This document shows, piece by piece, positions 36,566 through 48,800 of a stretch of DNA of 64,000 nucleotides. The notes beneath the pieces were generated by a model that saw only the letters and a list, made by a program, of their open reading frames with translations, was not told the origin of the DNA and did no database searches. Source of the stretch: Siniperca chuatsi (Eukaryota > Chordata > Actinopteri > Centrarchiformes > Sinipercidae). The first letter of the stretch is position 1, and each line of letters starts with the position of its first letter. Location of the stretch: NCBI RefSeq assembly GCF_020085105.1, contig NC_058045.1, positions 10,123,833 to 10,187,832 on the forward strand, written 5' to 3'. Made by a program: the position numbers and the translations under genes.

Positions 36566-38070
36566 CACAGAGAGAAAGAGGAGGGGGCAATAATCTCCCC
36601 CACAGCAGCAAATGGAAAAAGAGCAGCACCGCCCACGCCATTAGGGAAAAGGGTATCTTTTATTTCACTTAAAGGCCTGAAACGGCTTCAATGAGATCAA
36701 TCACAAATTCTGATTTTACCGAGAGAATAAAATGCCCGATTAAACAGTTTTTATTATCGGATATTTCAATGTGTTTGAGAAAAAAGTGCAGCATTTGTCA
36801 TAAAAAAAAAAACAGGTCGTATTGTTATATTTTGTTATGTTATTCTCATCTGCAAGCATTTAACAGTTAAAACCAAATATGGAAAATGTGCTGTCATAAT
36901 GATTGTTTAGTTTGGATGCAGGCCTAAAATTTCACTGTGGACTCCTCATGTTGACACAAGCAGTCAATTCTTCCTGTTTGTTGACACCTTGAGAAGAAGC
37001 GGTCAGGATTTAAGAGGATTCAAGGGTAGCCCACCTTGCACAGTGATCCAAACATGCCCCCCTTTCAAAATCCATTCCTCTGCACTGTAAGCACCTTGGG
37101 ATTCCTGCGCACATAGCATACAAAATCTGCATGTTTTCCTGTCTTTAACACCATGAACCTTTTTAATAAGATCAAGACAATCAGTTGGAAAGGCTTCAGA
37201 GGCCCCTGCAAGCACAATCAAGATGAGGGAGCACTGAACTGGAGACCTAATTACTTTAAACAGATAACACCACTGTTCTCTCAAGCTTTAGTCACCTCAC
37301 AAATAGGACAGGCGAGATGTCTTTGTGTGTCAGCCAGCACTTTTAGCAGCACCCAGCTCGAATGCAGTGATACATGTGGCTGATACACATGCTGTTTGTC
37401 TCAGGTGGTCCTGGCCTGTGTCACTCGTGACATGGACAGATGCTTTACACAACAAAGGGGGAAGTGAAGGGAACTTCCTCTTCTCGGGATCTGCTCTCAG
37501 ATCAGATAAGAGCAATTTAAAAGTACAACTCACCACTTGTTATGTGGGCATCCAGTCTGTTCTGGTGGTCAGTGTAGCCCATTAAAATACATCTGGCACC
37601 ATTCATATTAACAGAGGAATCCGTCTCCTCCTGTACAAAGAGCCTCTCCAACAGTAACTAAGGCCTACGTGTAGTACCAGTATGCATTGCTCATATAGTT
37701 TGCAGCAACAACCCCCCCCCAAGATCAGCAAAGCATGAGTGAACATGTTTACCTAACTGTTAGCTTAAGCTCCTTATCACCTCCACCTACAGAAGGCAAG
37801 CATTTCTGCTAAACACAATATACACTACCTGAGCTACGAAACGCAACAAATGAACGATGAATATTTTGTACAGTTGAAAGGTCAGTTGAAACATCTCCAT
37901 TTTAGCTCTGCTTAGAGTTAGTAGTTTGTTAGTTTGTCACATTTAGTAGTGATAACCACAGCAAACAAATGACATATTATCACATAGTGATCTTATGAAA
38001 ACACAGGTGGGTTACAGAAACGCTCAGCAGTCAGCTGCTCTCTCCTTTCTGTTGGCATAATAGTAATAAT

Positions 38071-38426
38071 TAGGGCTGAAACAATTAGGTGATTAATTGA
38101 TTAGCTGATAGAAATCAAATCAATTGGCAACAATATTGATTGTCAATTTATCATTTAAACTAAAGCAAAAACTCCAAACATTGTCTGGTTTTAGCTTCTC
38201 AAACGTGAGGACTTTCCACTTTACTATTTGCTATATACAGTAACTGGACTGTTGGTCAGACAAATGAAGCTGTTTGAACGTCGCCACTCTGGGAAATGGT
38301 GATGTAATTTTTTTACTTTTCTGACATTTTATAGACTGAACGATTAATCTGTTGATTTAAAAAAAAAATGGTAGAAAAATCGATAGATTAATCGACAAAG
38401 AAAATTATTCTTAATAGCAGCCCTAA
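38071..38426. mobile_element. MITE with TAGGGCTG ends (copy 2)
   Basis: The left end TAGGGCTGAAACAATTAGG and the right end CAGCCCTAA are inverted copies, with GATTAAT-type motifs inside each end. It belongs with copies at about 10645 and 56214. A degenerate TAATAATT lies directly to its left. Confidence 0.7.
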
Positions 38427-38449
38427 GAATAATAATAATATTGATAACA

Positions 38450-38525
38450 ATAATAATAAAACTTTATTTATATAGCACATATTATAACAGAGCTAAGGAC
38501 AAAATGCTCAACAAATAAAAAAATT
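38450..38525. repeat. Fish retroelement tail (ACTTTATTTATATAGCAC)
   Basis: An AATAATAAT run is followed by ACTTTATTTATATAGCACAT, a motif shared by many fish interspersed repeats. Boundaries are uncertain. Confidence 0.45.
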
Positions 38526-41500
38526 GAAACAATACAAAGCAGAAACAGAAGAGAGGCAAGAACACAATCATGGTATTATTAATATTAGTTTATAAAAAAG
38601 AAACTTAAAATGGTACAAAACAGTAGAATTATTGACTATTAAGGTAATAAAAAGCCTTTTTATAGAAACAGATGAATAAGGTTACTGACCTGACAAATCT
38701 AAGGAGATCTGGCGTCAGCTGCTTTTTGTTTGAAGAAAGTTTGTGACAAAGTGCTATAAAATGTAAAGTAGCTATTTCATACTGTCCTCTGCCTGTATAG
38801 AGTAAACTTGGCTATCCAAAATGCAGTTTACACCTCTGACAGGAAAAGAAATGAGACTTCTTTCAGACAAACTCTCCCTGTAGTTCTACAGCTGTCCATT
38901 CAAACCAGAATACATCAGTGAACGTCACAAGCAGTTAACTAGACTGCTGCTGCCTAAAGCAATACAAAGAGCATTGACAAACACTATGGACCATGTTCAC
39001 CCTATGTGACTAATACATGGAAAAAGGTTTAAATCTTTCTTTATTGTGGCTTGCTTATTTATCAAGAGGAGATAAAAAGCAGGGGAGAGGACAAAGCCTA
39101 CTGAAAATATGGCAATGGTGTTCATGATTCAGTAATGAAGTGGTCCTTTCACAAACACTGAGGTGGGCTTCTCACACTGCAGGATCAAGCACATCCAAAA
39201 TCTACTTATAAATACATTTTCACAGACAACACTTTTATGCAGCAGATGCTCTGGCCACGTCTTTGATCTCCCTGTGTGTCTTGACAGCTCCTGGATCAGA
39301 TCTCCTTTATTTAATGCCAGAGTCATTCAGTCAGAGTCAGATTTCAAGCCAAATCCATGCTTTTTTTCCCTGCTAACTGACGTTTTCTGCAGTAAATATG
39401 ATTACACTAACTCTAATATTATCCTTTTATCATATTAATGTATGTTTAAACAGTTTGTACTGACTCTCATATCATGTGGTTCGTGCCGTCTCTGCTGTGC
39501 CATACAGAAGGTAATTGACACAGGTGCTTTGAGATGCTTTAAGCCAGCAAGTACTTTGACAAGGGTCAGAGAGTGCAGCATGAATAAGATGGCTCATTGT
39601 GGTTCTCTCTCCTACCTTAGGTGGATAGTGGTCTCTGGATAATTAGCTTCAAGGATTAGATAACATGACCCAACAATTTGGCCATTAATAAACATTTTCC
39701 AAAGGGAAAATTTAGGTCATTCTCAGTACCAGTTGTCCACCTAAACTATAACAGAAATATTCTTCCACATTGCATTCTACAAATTGTGCAAAATGTACTT
39801 AAGGTAGTTCTGTGCTTTTGTATATTCATCAAAATGCACGCGCATGTACTGAAAACATTATGCTCAGCCCTAGTTACAGCTACCTGAACTCGACCACAGT
39901 TGTACTCAATATTGATTTCTTGTGGCTCCTGATGAAGCTCTTCATGCTCTACTGCAGTCAGATAAAGAGTACTCAATACATTCACACATCTCATTTTGTG
40001 ACATTCATGACTGCTTTTGAAGAAACGAGCCACGGAAAGGCTGCTGAAGGACTGCCTGGTTATCAAGGCAAACAAAATAAAATTTTTGAAGGAATAAATG
40101 ACAATCGTTCATAGAAAGTTTATTATTCTAAAAATTATTCCGCAAGCACTTATTACTGATCACTCCCATGTCCGAGACTGTGAAAGCTGCACCGTGGCCT
40201 GTCTGTCCCAATTCTGTTCACTTCAATCAGAGGGGATTTACTCACAGTGTCTGAGCATCAAGCTGCAAGAGATCTCTCTCGCTAATCTCACCCATGGTAC
40301 TAAGAAACTGCCCAACATGAGCATTAGAATGTATTACAACTGCACTACATCTCAGTGGGCATTTGACTAAGGTAACAGTTACACATCCTAACACATGTGT
40401 TACAGCAACAAACACACCAAAGAGGTCGGGTATAATATAGATTAGAAAAACAGAAAACTTAACAAATAAATCAAAATTAAAAAGCTATTTTTCAGCATCA
40501 AAACATATGCAAGCATTAAAGTTAACATACTGTAACATTAATGCACAAATGAATGTATAATATGTTTGTGATTGTTGTTCTTGCAATAGAAGCTAAAAAA
40601 AAACTAACAACACAGAAGAAACATCAGTATAATCAGTATGTTTTTTAACAGATTTTATTTCTACATAAGAAAAAATTCAGCAAAGTCTCAGTGGTTCTAC
40701 TTGAGTGCCATGTTCTGTCTCCCTTTCCACTCCTGATTATAACCCCGGTGTTATTTGAATTTCCAGAGAATTCAAGGTCTTCTAATAGCACTTCATCAAT
40801 AGAATTCCAGTCTTTCACCTGATCCTGAGCCTTGTTTAAACAACTAACTAATCAGAACAGTGAATGGTCTGCTTACGTACACTTCCTGTGGCAGGACTAC
40901 GTCTCTTTAATTAGCTCCAATTCTCTCATTGCAGAACAAACAGCAGCATATGCCACTTGGTGACAGGCGTCAGCGCACACAAGGACAGGACAGGATAGAG
41001 CTGCGCCCATAAACACCTGCCACATTCAAAATAGAAACGTTATACGTAATGCAAAAAAAAAAAAAAAAAGGTAGAGATTAAAAAGGGTCACTGAAAGTAT
41101 CAATTAATCTGGAAATCTTTTTGAATGTGCTTTGATTATAAATTAGGTTAGGTGATAATTTAAGAGTTCATTTGCATATTATCCAACATGTATATTAATC
41201 CAGTACATTTTATCTCCTAAAACTACATGATTTCTCCAATACAACCAATTAAAAAGCACAATTAAAAAATGAAGGCAATTACTTTACACAGCAGTTATTT
41301 TTGAAAAATATGTAATTATTTATTCAGTAATTGTTTTTATTAAGTTTCATGCCTGTCACCACAGAGTTTTGCTTCAATATCTTACTAACGAAAGGCAGCA
41401 ATTTAATTCCTTCATATTTAGGATAATATTAACTTTGTAGGTTTATGTCCAGACAACGTGAAACATGGATACAGTCACATACATAAGACATAAATAAATG

Positions 41501-44059
41501 TACATTCACACTTACAAATATTATCACATCCAGTCACTTCCTATCACACTTACTCAAAACTAATGCTACATTTAGTTAAGCAGTCTTTATCACACAGTTT
41601 AGACAAAAAACTGTTCTTTTTCATTATTTGTGTATAGACAACAAGTAGAGTGCCTTACAGAAGATGATTCTTGGTGATATACAACCGTTCTACCTTTGCA
41701 TAAATGAGATTATGTTGGTGACAATGTGAGAAAAATATTGCACTGCCATTGCAAAGGTTGTACACTATAAAGTATCCTTGCTGTTTAGTTTATCATTACA
41801 ATATCCTATCAGATAAGCTGGTTGAAGAAGCAGAACAGACAGTAAAGGCAAACATCAATGTCACCGCATCACTTTTTGCGAGCAGGAAACGTCAGTGTCT
41901 TTGATATTCAGAGATCACGAAGGGGAAAGTTTCATTGTAATTCTGTTGACAAGAGATAGAAAGCCAGGGAACTCAGGAAATGAGCTGAAGGGGGCTTTGA
42001 TTGCACCCAATAGCATTATGTGTCTTTATTAACACGCCTTGACCAGGTGGTTGTGAATAGGCTGGGCCTTGGAATCAAAGGAGAGGGAACGTGACACTGC
42101 ACACACATTCTTCATCCCTTCATTATCTCTCCTGCTCGCCCAGCAACAGGTACTACACCAGTGTCAGAGCCATTTCACACACTCAAGAGGGCTTAATTTA
42201 GATGATCCAACCTTGACAAAAGTATACATTTTCCTTAAATTTGTTCTTTTTATCATCCTGGACAAGTCAGTCCACATTTTGGGTCATAACACAAGAATAC
42301 CTCTAAGCACAACATGTGACGTCCTCAAGAAAAAATTCTGTTTATGTTGAATGACAGTCTTCCGTCATGAGAGGGCAACTCAGTCTCCTAATCCCTTTCA
42401 CTGGAGTATCCACAGAAAATGTCTTTTGATCCCATTTGATCACAGGATAAACATGTTTCTTGTTACAGAAGAGCTGTTTATTACCCCCCAAATCCCTGGA
42501 TGAAGCTTAGTAAAATCAAAATATGTATCAACTTCATGTGTATACCAAGTGAAAAGTAGTGTTATATTCTTATTAGGTTATATAAGGATCAGATGTGAAT
42601 TTTCACACTAATGTGAGACAAAAATAGAACACAGTTCACTGTAAAGCAAAATGTCAGGTCATTTAAAAGAACAGTGAGTTGTGTGGGCAGAAGTAAACAA
42701 AAAGAAGTAACTGTCATCCAGCATCAGCATCAGACAGGCCTGACATGCCTCAGTGTCACTGATGTGGAGAAAGCACCAGCCACACGAGGAATGGCCTGCT
42801 GTGTTGTGCGCATGGAGTCAGATCATGTCAAGCGGCTGTGAAGACTGGAAGACTGACAATGAAGTTTGGCAGGGCAGCAGGAAACATCTGGGCTTCACCC
42901 GGATCTCTGTGACATGACACGCCTGGGAGCGAGGCCTGAAGACAGAGCACCCAGCAAAGTGCAAGTCACTGGCCATAAGCGATCTTGAAAGGCCAGGCAT
43001 GATTACATCTGGCATCATTCTAGCTATTTACAACACAAACAGGGCATGGCTCGCAGATCAAGGCACCGGCCACTTACATGCATCATGACTCTAGTCAAGG
43101 TTCAGATTGTGTCAAAAGATAGCAGGATTAAAAAGACGGGGGGTTTTTCCCATAGGGTGATCTCTGTCTCGCACACGCTCTGACCATCTCGGGATTTCCA
43201 TTAGAAAGAGTGTTCTACATATCAATCCAAGCTTTAATTAAAAAGCTGCTATATTCACAGAGCCTTCGTAAGCTTGCTGGAAATGCGCAGATTGTCCTGC
43301 TCTTCTCCGTGAGTGGGCGAAATGGTACATTTGGAAACCAAATGAGTTCATTGTTGCCAGGCTCAAGCCTTTCATCTAATTTTATTGTCGTTACCGAGTG
43401 ACTGTCACCCTCTGGTAAACACTTGATGTTGTCATCAGCATTAGTACCATTACTCATATGCTTGTGGAAAGGTGACTCAATACACACTCAATGAGGTTTC
43501 ATCTTATATAGAAATGTATAATTTCATCATATAAACTAGAATTACCACCCCGTTTGTATGCCTCAGCCAACCAGTCAAACTGTAGTTTACAGACATATGT
43601 CTGTCCAGACTCATATAATATATGTAGTGAACAGTTGGAAGGAATTGAATAAAAGGTATAAAGTGTATTTTTTGGCTAAATGGAAGTTATCACTATAGTG
43701 ATGATACATATGTATGATTCCAGTGAATATACATTGTTGAACTGATTAATGAAGGATTATCATAGATGTATTGGCTATACAGGTAAACGTATACTTGTTT
43801 ACTATGTAAAGATGGATTCTTATAGAGTATAGCTACACAAAATGTGGTGCTTTTGTTTTCTCCTGGAATTTTTAGATGCGAAGCCGCTCTCTGAGCTGTA
43901 GGTGAAACTCACTCACAGGATCACGATTAGCTAGGCGCGCTCCATTACATTGTTTGCAGTCACGTGATTCAGATGACGCTTGAAATTCAGAATGCGGCAG
44001 GAAGTGAAAGGCAGAATGGACGAGATGGAGGAAAGCCCGTACTGCGCTAGTTATTGTTT

Positions 44060-44345
44060 ACTCGTTGTGTCGTCCCAGTCAACATGTGTGTGAAATCTGG
44101 GATCACCCAATTCATTCTTAAATTATGTTTAAAAACCTATTTTGAGTTTACGACCTTTGACCTTTGAGTCAAAAGTGTCACCTAGTCAGTGTCCGACCAA
44201 CTAAAATATGGTCACAATCTCCCCTTCTGTTCCTGAGTTATGGTTTTGAATAATGGCCAGGACATTATGTCACAGTGAAGACGACCTTTGACCTTTTGGA
44301 TAAAAAAACATAATGCCCACTGCTATCACTGGCGTGGAGGAATAA
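44060..44345. repeat. Fish repeat carrying CGACCTTTGACCTTTGAG
   Basis: Two ACGACCTTTGACCTTT-type blocks at about 44150 and 44282 with a CACAATCTCCCC-type middle. This layout matches a very common vertebrate/fish interspersed repeat in my knowledge. It carries a direct-repeat hexamer pair resembling an HNF4/PPAR half-site array. Confidence 0.5.
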
Positions 44346-44579
44346 AATCAGGAACAAATAATATATTTGTGATGAGTGCTTAAAGCATTAACATGCATAT
44401 AGCTTTGCTAAGCTGCAGTGAAGGCTGATATGTTTTCTGAGTGTTTGACACTTTGCCTACATGTGGCAAATTGAAGAGGACAGAAAAAATACAGCCAAAA
44501 ACAATGTAATTATCAAAAAGGTTATAATTACGTAGTATATATTTATTTAATTGTAAAATGTACAATACTACAGTAAATA

Positions 44580-44800
44580 AAAATAATAAATTAGATTTAT
44601 ATAGCACCTTTCAAGGGACCCAAGGATGCTTTGCGCAAAAAAGGTGGGATAATGTTAAAGGCCAATAGGCCTTAGTGAGTAGGTGAGTTTTGAGGAGGTT
44701 TTTAAAGATGGCCAGAGAGGGAGTGTTGATGGGAGGGAGTTCCAAAGGGTGGGGGCTGCAACACTGAAGGCTCTGTCCCCAAAAGTCCACAGTCTGGTGT
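44580..44800. repeat. Fish interspersed repeat, TTTATATAGCACCTTTCAAG type
   Basis: It reads TTTATATAGCACCTTTCAAG, then GACCCAAGGATGCTTTG, then GGAGGGAGTTCCAAAGGGTG and GAAGGCTCTGTCCCCA. This order is familiar from a widely dispersed fish repeat. The copy is incomplete. Confidence 0.6.
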
Positions 44801-45562
44801 GAATCGTCATTGTACCAGTGTTTTATTTACATTTTTAAATAAAGAAATGATCTTTGGATGCCAATCTGCGTCCTTCATACAATATGCTAAGAACATGTAC
44901 ACTGAATTTGATGAGTGAAGTGCCATAATATGCTAATTACTAATGTGTTTGGAGTCCAGATTTCAAAAATGCTTTTTGTCAGAAGCAAAAGGTTCGTTTA
45001 CACAACATATTACATAGATATTATCATATTCCAGTAAAATTCCACAGAATGAAACTGAATTTGGTTCAGCTATCCCTCTGACTTCTGTTTTGTTTATTAG
45101 GGGACAGATCTCAAGTACCAAATATATCAAAATGTTCATTTTCAGTTGCTTAAAATTTGAAAGACTGGATAGATGCAATGGTAGAGATTGCATCCTGTGA
45201 GTTTCTGCTCAGCAGATTAAAAGTTAGTTTGGAAGATGGGACTTCTGGGAACGTTTTTGGGCCTATATAAAGATCAATGGAGTTTAGCCTGTTTCAAGCA
45301 TAGCCAAACATTTCCTGTGACTGTGACATGTTTTCCTTTCATTGTATTGTGGACTTTTATTTTATTTTTCTGAAATGATATAAACTGTTCCTTGCTGCTT
45401 TGTACTAACCCTTTCTTTAAAACAACAAAAACTTAAATGACAAAAATGCTTTTTGTCGGTGATAAACCTTTCTGCTGATTGCCTAAAGCTTTGCATCAAG
45501 CCAAGATGATAATGATGATTCAGTAAAAGCTTCTAAGCTCAAATTCTTGGAAGAAAGATCTT

Positions 45563-45568
45563 TTTAAT
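45563..45568 (-). terminator. saal1: Candidate saal1 polyadenylation signal
   Basis: ATTAAA on the minus strand about 300 nt past the stop codon. Position-based guess; other hexamers lie further on, near 45356. Confidence 0.25.
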
Positions 45569-45860
45569 AAAAGACGGTCAATTATTTAATACAAAAATAG
45601 CATTCATAGAATTAAAAAAAACTTTAAAACAGAAACAACTGAATTTGACAGAATTCCGTCAAAATATGGAGAAAAGAAAAAGATGACAGTCTTTGTCACA
45701 CCGTCTGCCACTCGTGATGGTGTGACATCCTTGTTAAGTCTTTCCAATGGAAATCCAATAGCATGACTTGAACCAGGATCTTTGGAGGGGAAATAGAGGC
45801 CACTATAAAAAGCAGTGGTGAGAGTCTGGATGAGTGCTGAACACTGATCTGCTGGACGCC

Positions 45861-48800
45861 TCAGACAGGAAACTGCTTCCTCACCATATCTGCCAATTGG
45901 GGATCAGTCTCTGACAGCATGGACTGCAGGTGCTGAAACTGCACAAGAGGAAGAAGGGCGGGGTGGAAACACAATGTTTATTTTCCACACACATCTTAAC
46001 CTGACACAAGCTCTAAAATTAATCCTAAACACTTTTGTTAAACAACGGCCTCACGGGCAGCGGTTTGCACACAAGGGGATTAGAGAATACGAGAATATGT
46101 AGACAAGAAATTTAGAGATAAGTCGAGGTGTAATGAACTCGAATCAATAAATCCATTTGTCATTGAGTCTATGAAATTTTGAAAAACTAAGCTTGTGCCA
46201 TTTTAAATAGCTCATTTTGTTGCAAACACCAAAAACAAATAGCTGATATTTATACCTAATAAAAGGACTTTAATTAATTGGAGTCATAGCATTTGCTGTC
46301 AATTGACTTTTAACTCAATTGACCTTTTTTAAATAATCATTCCAACAGTAATAAGATTAAATGGCAATGTACATTTTGTCATTAGATGGGACGTTTAAAC
46401 TGTTATGTTGGAACGGTTAGGATTTGACAATGAACTTTTATTTTACACTAAAAACCAGACAGGACGATTATCTTCACGGACTACAAGTCTTCAATCTGTC
46501 ATTAAAGTGTGGTTCTACCATAAAGGCCTGAATATAAGACGGCCCGTCCTTTTTGAAAAAATACTTTTTGAAGATATGAAACACTTTCAGAAAATCCTGT
46601 TGGGAAACTTTCCCGAGATACTAACAGAGAGTCCTCATCCTTGAAGCCTTTTCTCTTGTAAAAGTGAAATACTTCCAATAAGGCAGAATGTAAATCCCAT
46701 TTTTGTTTGTGTAACTTGTCTTATCAATCACATACTCAACACTCTCTAGTCAGGCTCTTGAAGCGGTCAGAAGGCTTTTATTGCTTTTCAGAGTGTCCAT
46801 TGGAGCTCCTCATTATGAAATTCAGTGACACTGTTAATTCTTGGCGAGTTAACATGATTCTGTCCATCGTGTGTGGCTTATTAAGTGTAGGTGATTACAG
46901 TATGTAATACTCCTTTATTGAATGTAATACATATCTGATTTAAACCATTTTGGAGAAAGCACTTACTGAAGTCTTAAAGTTGGGAACTAAACTGCACGCA
47001 GCAGTGAGACAAGTCTTCTCTGTAAGGTAACCTTTCTTCACCAAATCTGCCACGGTGTCCTACAAAGAGCAAAAACAGAATAAACAGACACTTCAGTGGC
47101 CTTTCAAAGAGAAAAGAAAGCTCTGGTTCACCTTTTTCATAATCATTAAACAGTTGCATTTAATCTCAGCAAACAATCTGATCCAATAGGAAAGTCAGCA
47201 AAGCGTTCCTTTGGTATTACCTTGGGAATCTGAATGCAGATGTCAGCTAGAAACTCAGCTGTAATCTCTGTTAGAGTCTGGAGCTGTTCATCTCTTGTGT
47301 CTTCTTTGCTGGTACCGTCATCTTTGCCCTCACTATGGTACTGAAGCACCCGCAAAATGGTTCCAATAAGAGGAAGACCTGGAGGCAAAAGACAAAAGTA
47401 TTTGCACGAAACACATTAAATTATTAATAAGGACTGAGCATATTAAAATTAAAATGGGGGATATCCTGATCATTACAGACTCTGATCTTATATTGTCATT
47501 ATTTTTTTCATTAATATTTTCCTGCATAATGCAGTTGCACAGTAAACAACCTAAACTTGACCAACAGAAAAATTAGTTAAGCAATTTGACAAACAGCTCT
47601 GCATTAAGAAAATGTAGCCTGAATCACAGATTTCCATTAATGGTTTTGTATAATGTTTTCTATAATATTAAAAACACTACAGGCCAAACCATAGATGCAA
47701 CGCTGCTGTTTATTTGCTTCAGAACCTCTGAAGATTCCAGAGACGATGTGCACTGGGACTTATTTGATAGCTTGTGTACTCAAGAGGGCACAAGGAGTTA
47801 CAATAAACAGAGAATCAGAAACAAATAAGGTTTTAAATCGCCAGTTTCGAGCCATTTAAAAAAAAGCCCCAGTCTTAATCGTGTGGGTCAGCTTAGAGAA
47901 TTAACTAATATACCATAAAATATATTTCTAATACCAGAAATCATACAGTTAACGCTAAATCAATGTTCAGTGTACTATATGCATTAAAAATGCAGATCTC
48001 ATGGCTGATGGCATCCAGTGACCACAGCTGAATCTGTTGTAAAATGTGCAACTGAAGAACAGTGGAGCTGATACAAAGCTTACTTGTGTCACTTCTGCTC
48101 CGCCACTGATCTTGGCATCTATAAAGAGCCTGCAGCACAGCAAATGCCTGAACCAAAATGCTCTTCTGCTCTTGCAGGACAACTGGAAGATCATTTGGTT
48201 GGCAGAGGTCCTCACACACAACGTCACAGACAAAGTCCCAAACTGCTTTGCCGGGTCCATCAGGGGCAGCTAGAAGAAAATATTAAACAACGTCTTGTCT
48301 ACTGAGAGGTCACTTCAGTCTTGTGTTACATTTTACTGAATCAACAACTATGGTTAACATGTTTAACCTCTGTAATGATGTACCAACAGCTAAACTCAAT
48401 ATAAACTCTGTTGATCGCTCTTACCAAAAGTCTGAATGCCCTCATCTATGGTGGTGAGGAGTTGGAGGGCGTAAAGGTAAACCTCTAAGCCATTCGGACT
48501 TTCTGATCTGTGAAAACAATTTAATACCGTTGAATACTGAGGGTCAACTACATCAACAACATCACAAGTGCCACGTATTTACTTTGACCTCCGCTGTATC
48601 AGACCGACAATAAATAATAGATCTATTTTATAAGACGTCAATAATATCAACAAATATGCCAGTGTATTGCATCACCTAAATATAGATATACAAATATGAA
48701 AAAAAGAGTGACTGAAGGCACTTAAATCACAACTAAAGTAATTGTTACAACAATGACACTAATTATTGCTTAACAAATTTAATAAGTACTTGCACAGTTG

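Larger units (their letters stand above)
36566..45860. other. Gene-free interval between tph1 and saal1
   Basis: This 9.3 kb interval has no recognised exon. It contains a hAT-like MITE (38071-38426), two fish repeat tails with the TTTATATAGCAC motif (about 38450-38520 and 44580-44800), a repeat with nuclear-receptor-like motifs (about 44060-44345), and two stretches that look like conserved non-coding DNA (about 41090-41420 and 43190-43490). Upstream regulatory DNA for tph1 is expected here. The end nearest 45860 probably includes the saal1 3'UTR. Confidence 0.5.

Noticed and set aside
47146-47388. Alternative longer end of the saal1 exon at 47221
   Set aside because: Reading past the GTAATA donor runs into intron; using the donor keeps the phase and joins to family-like sequence.
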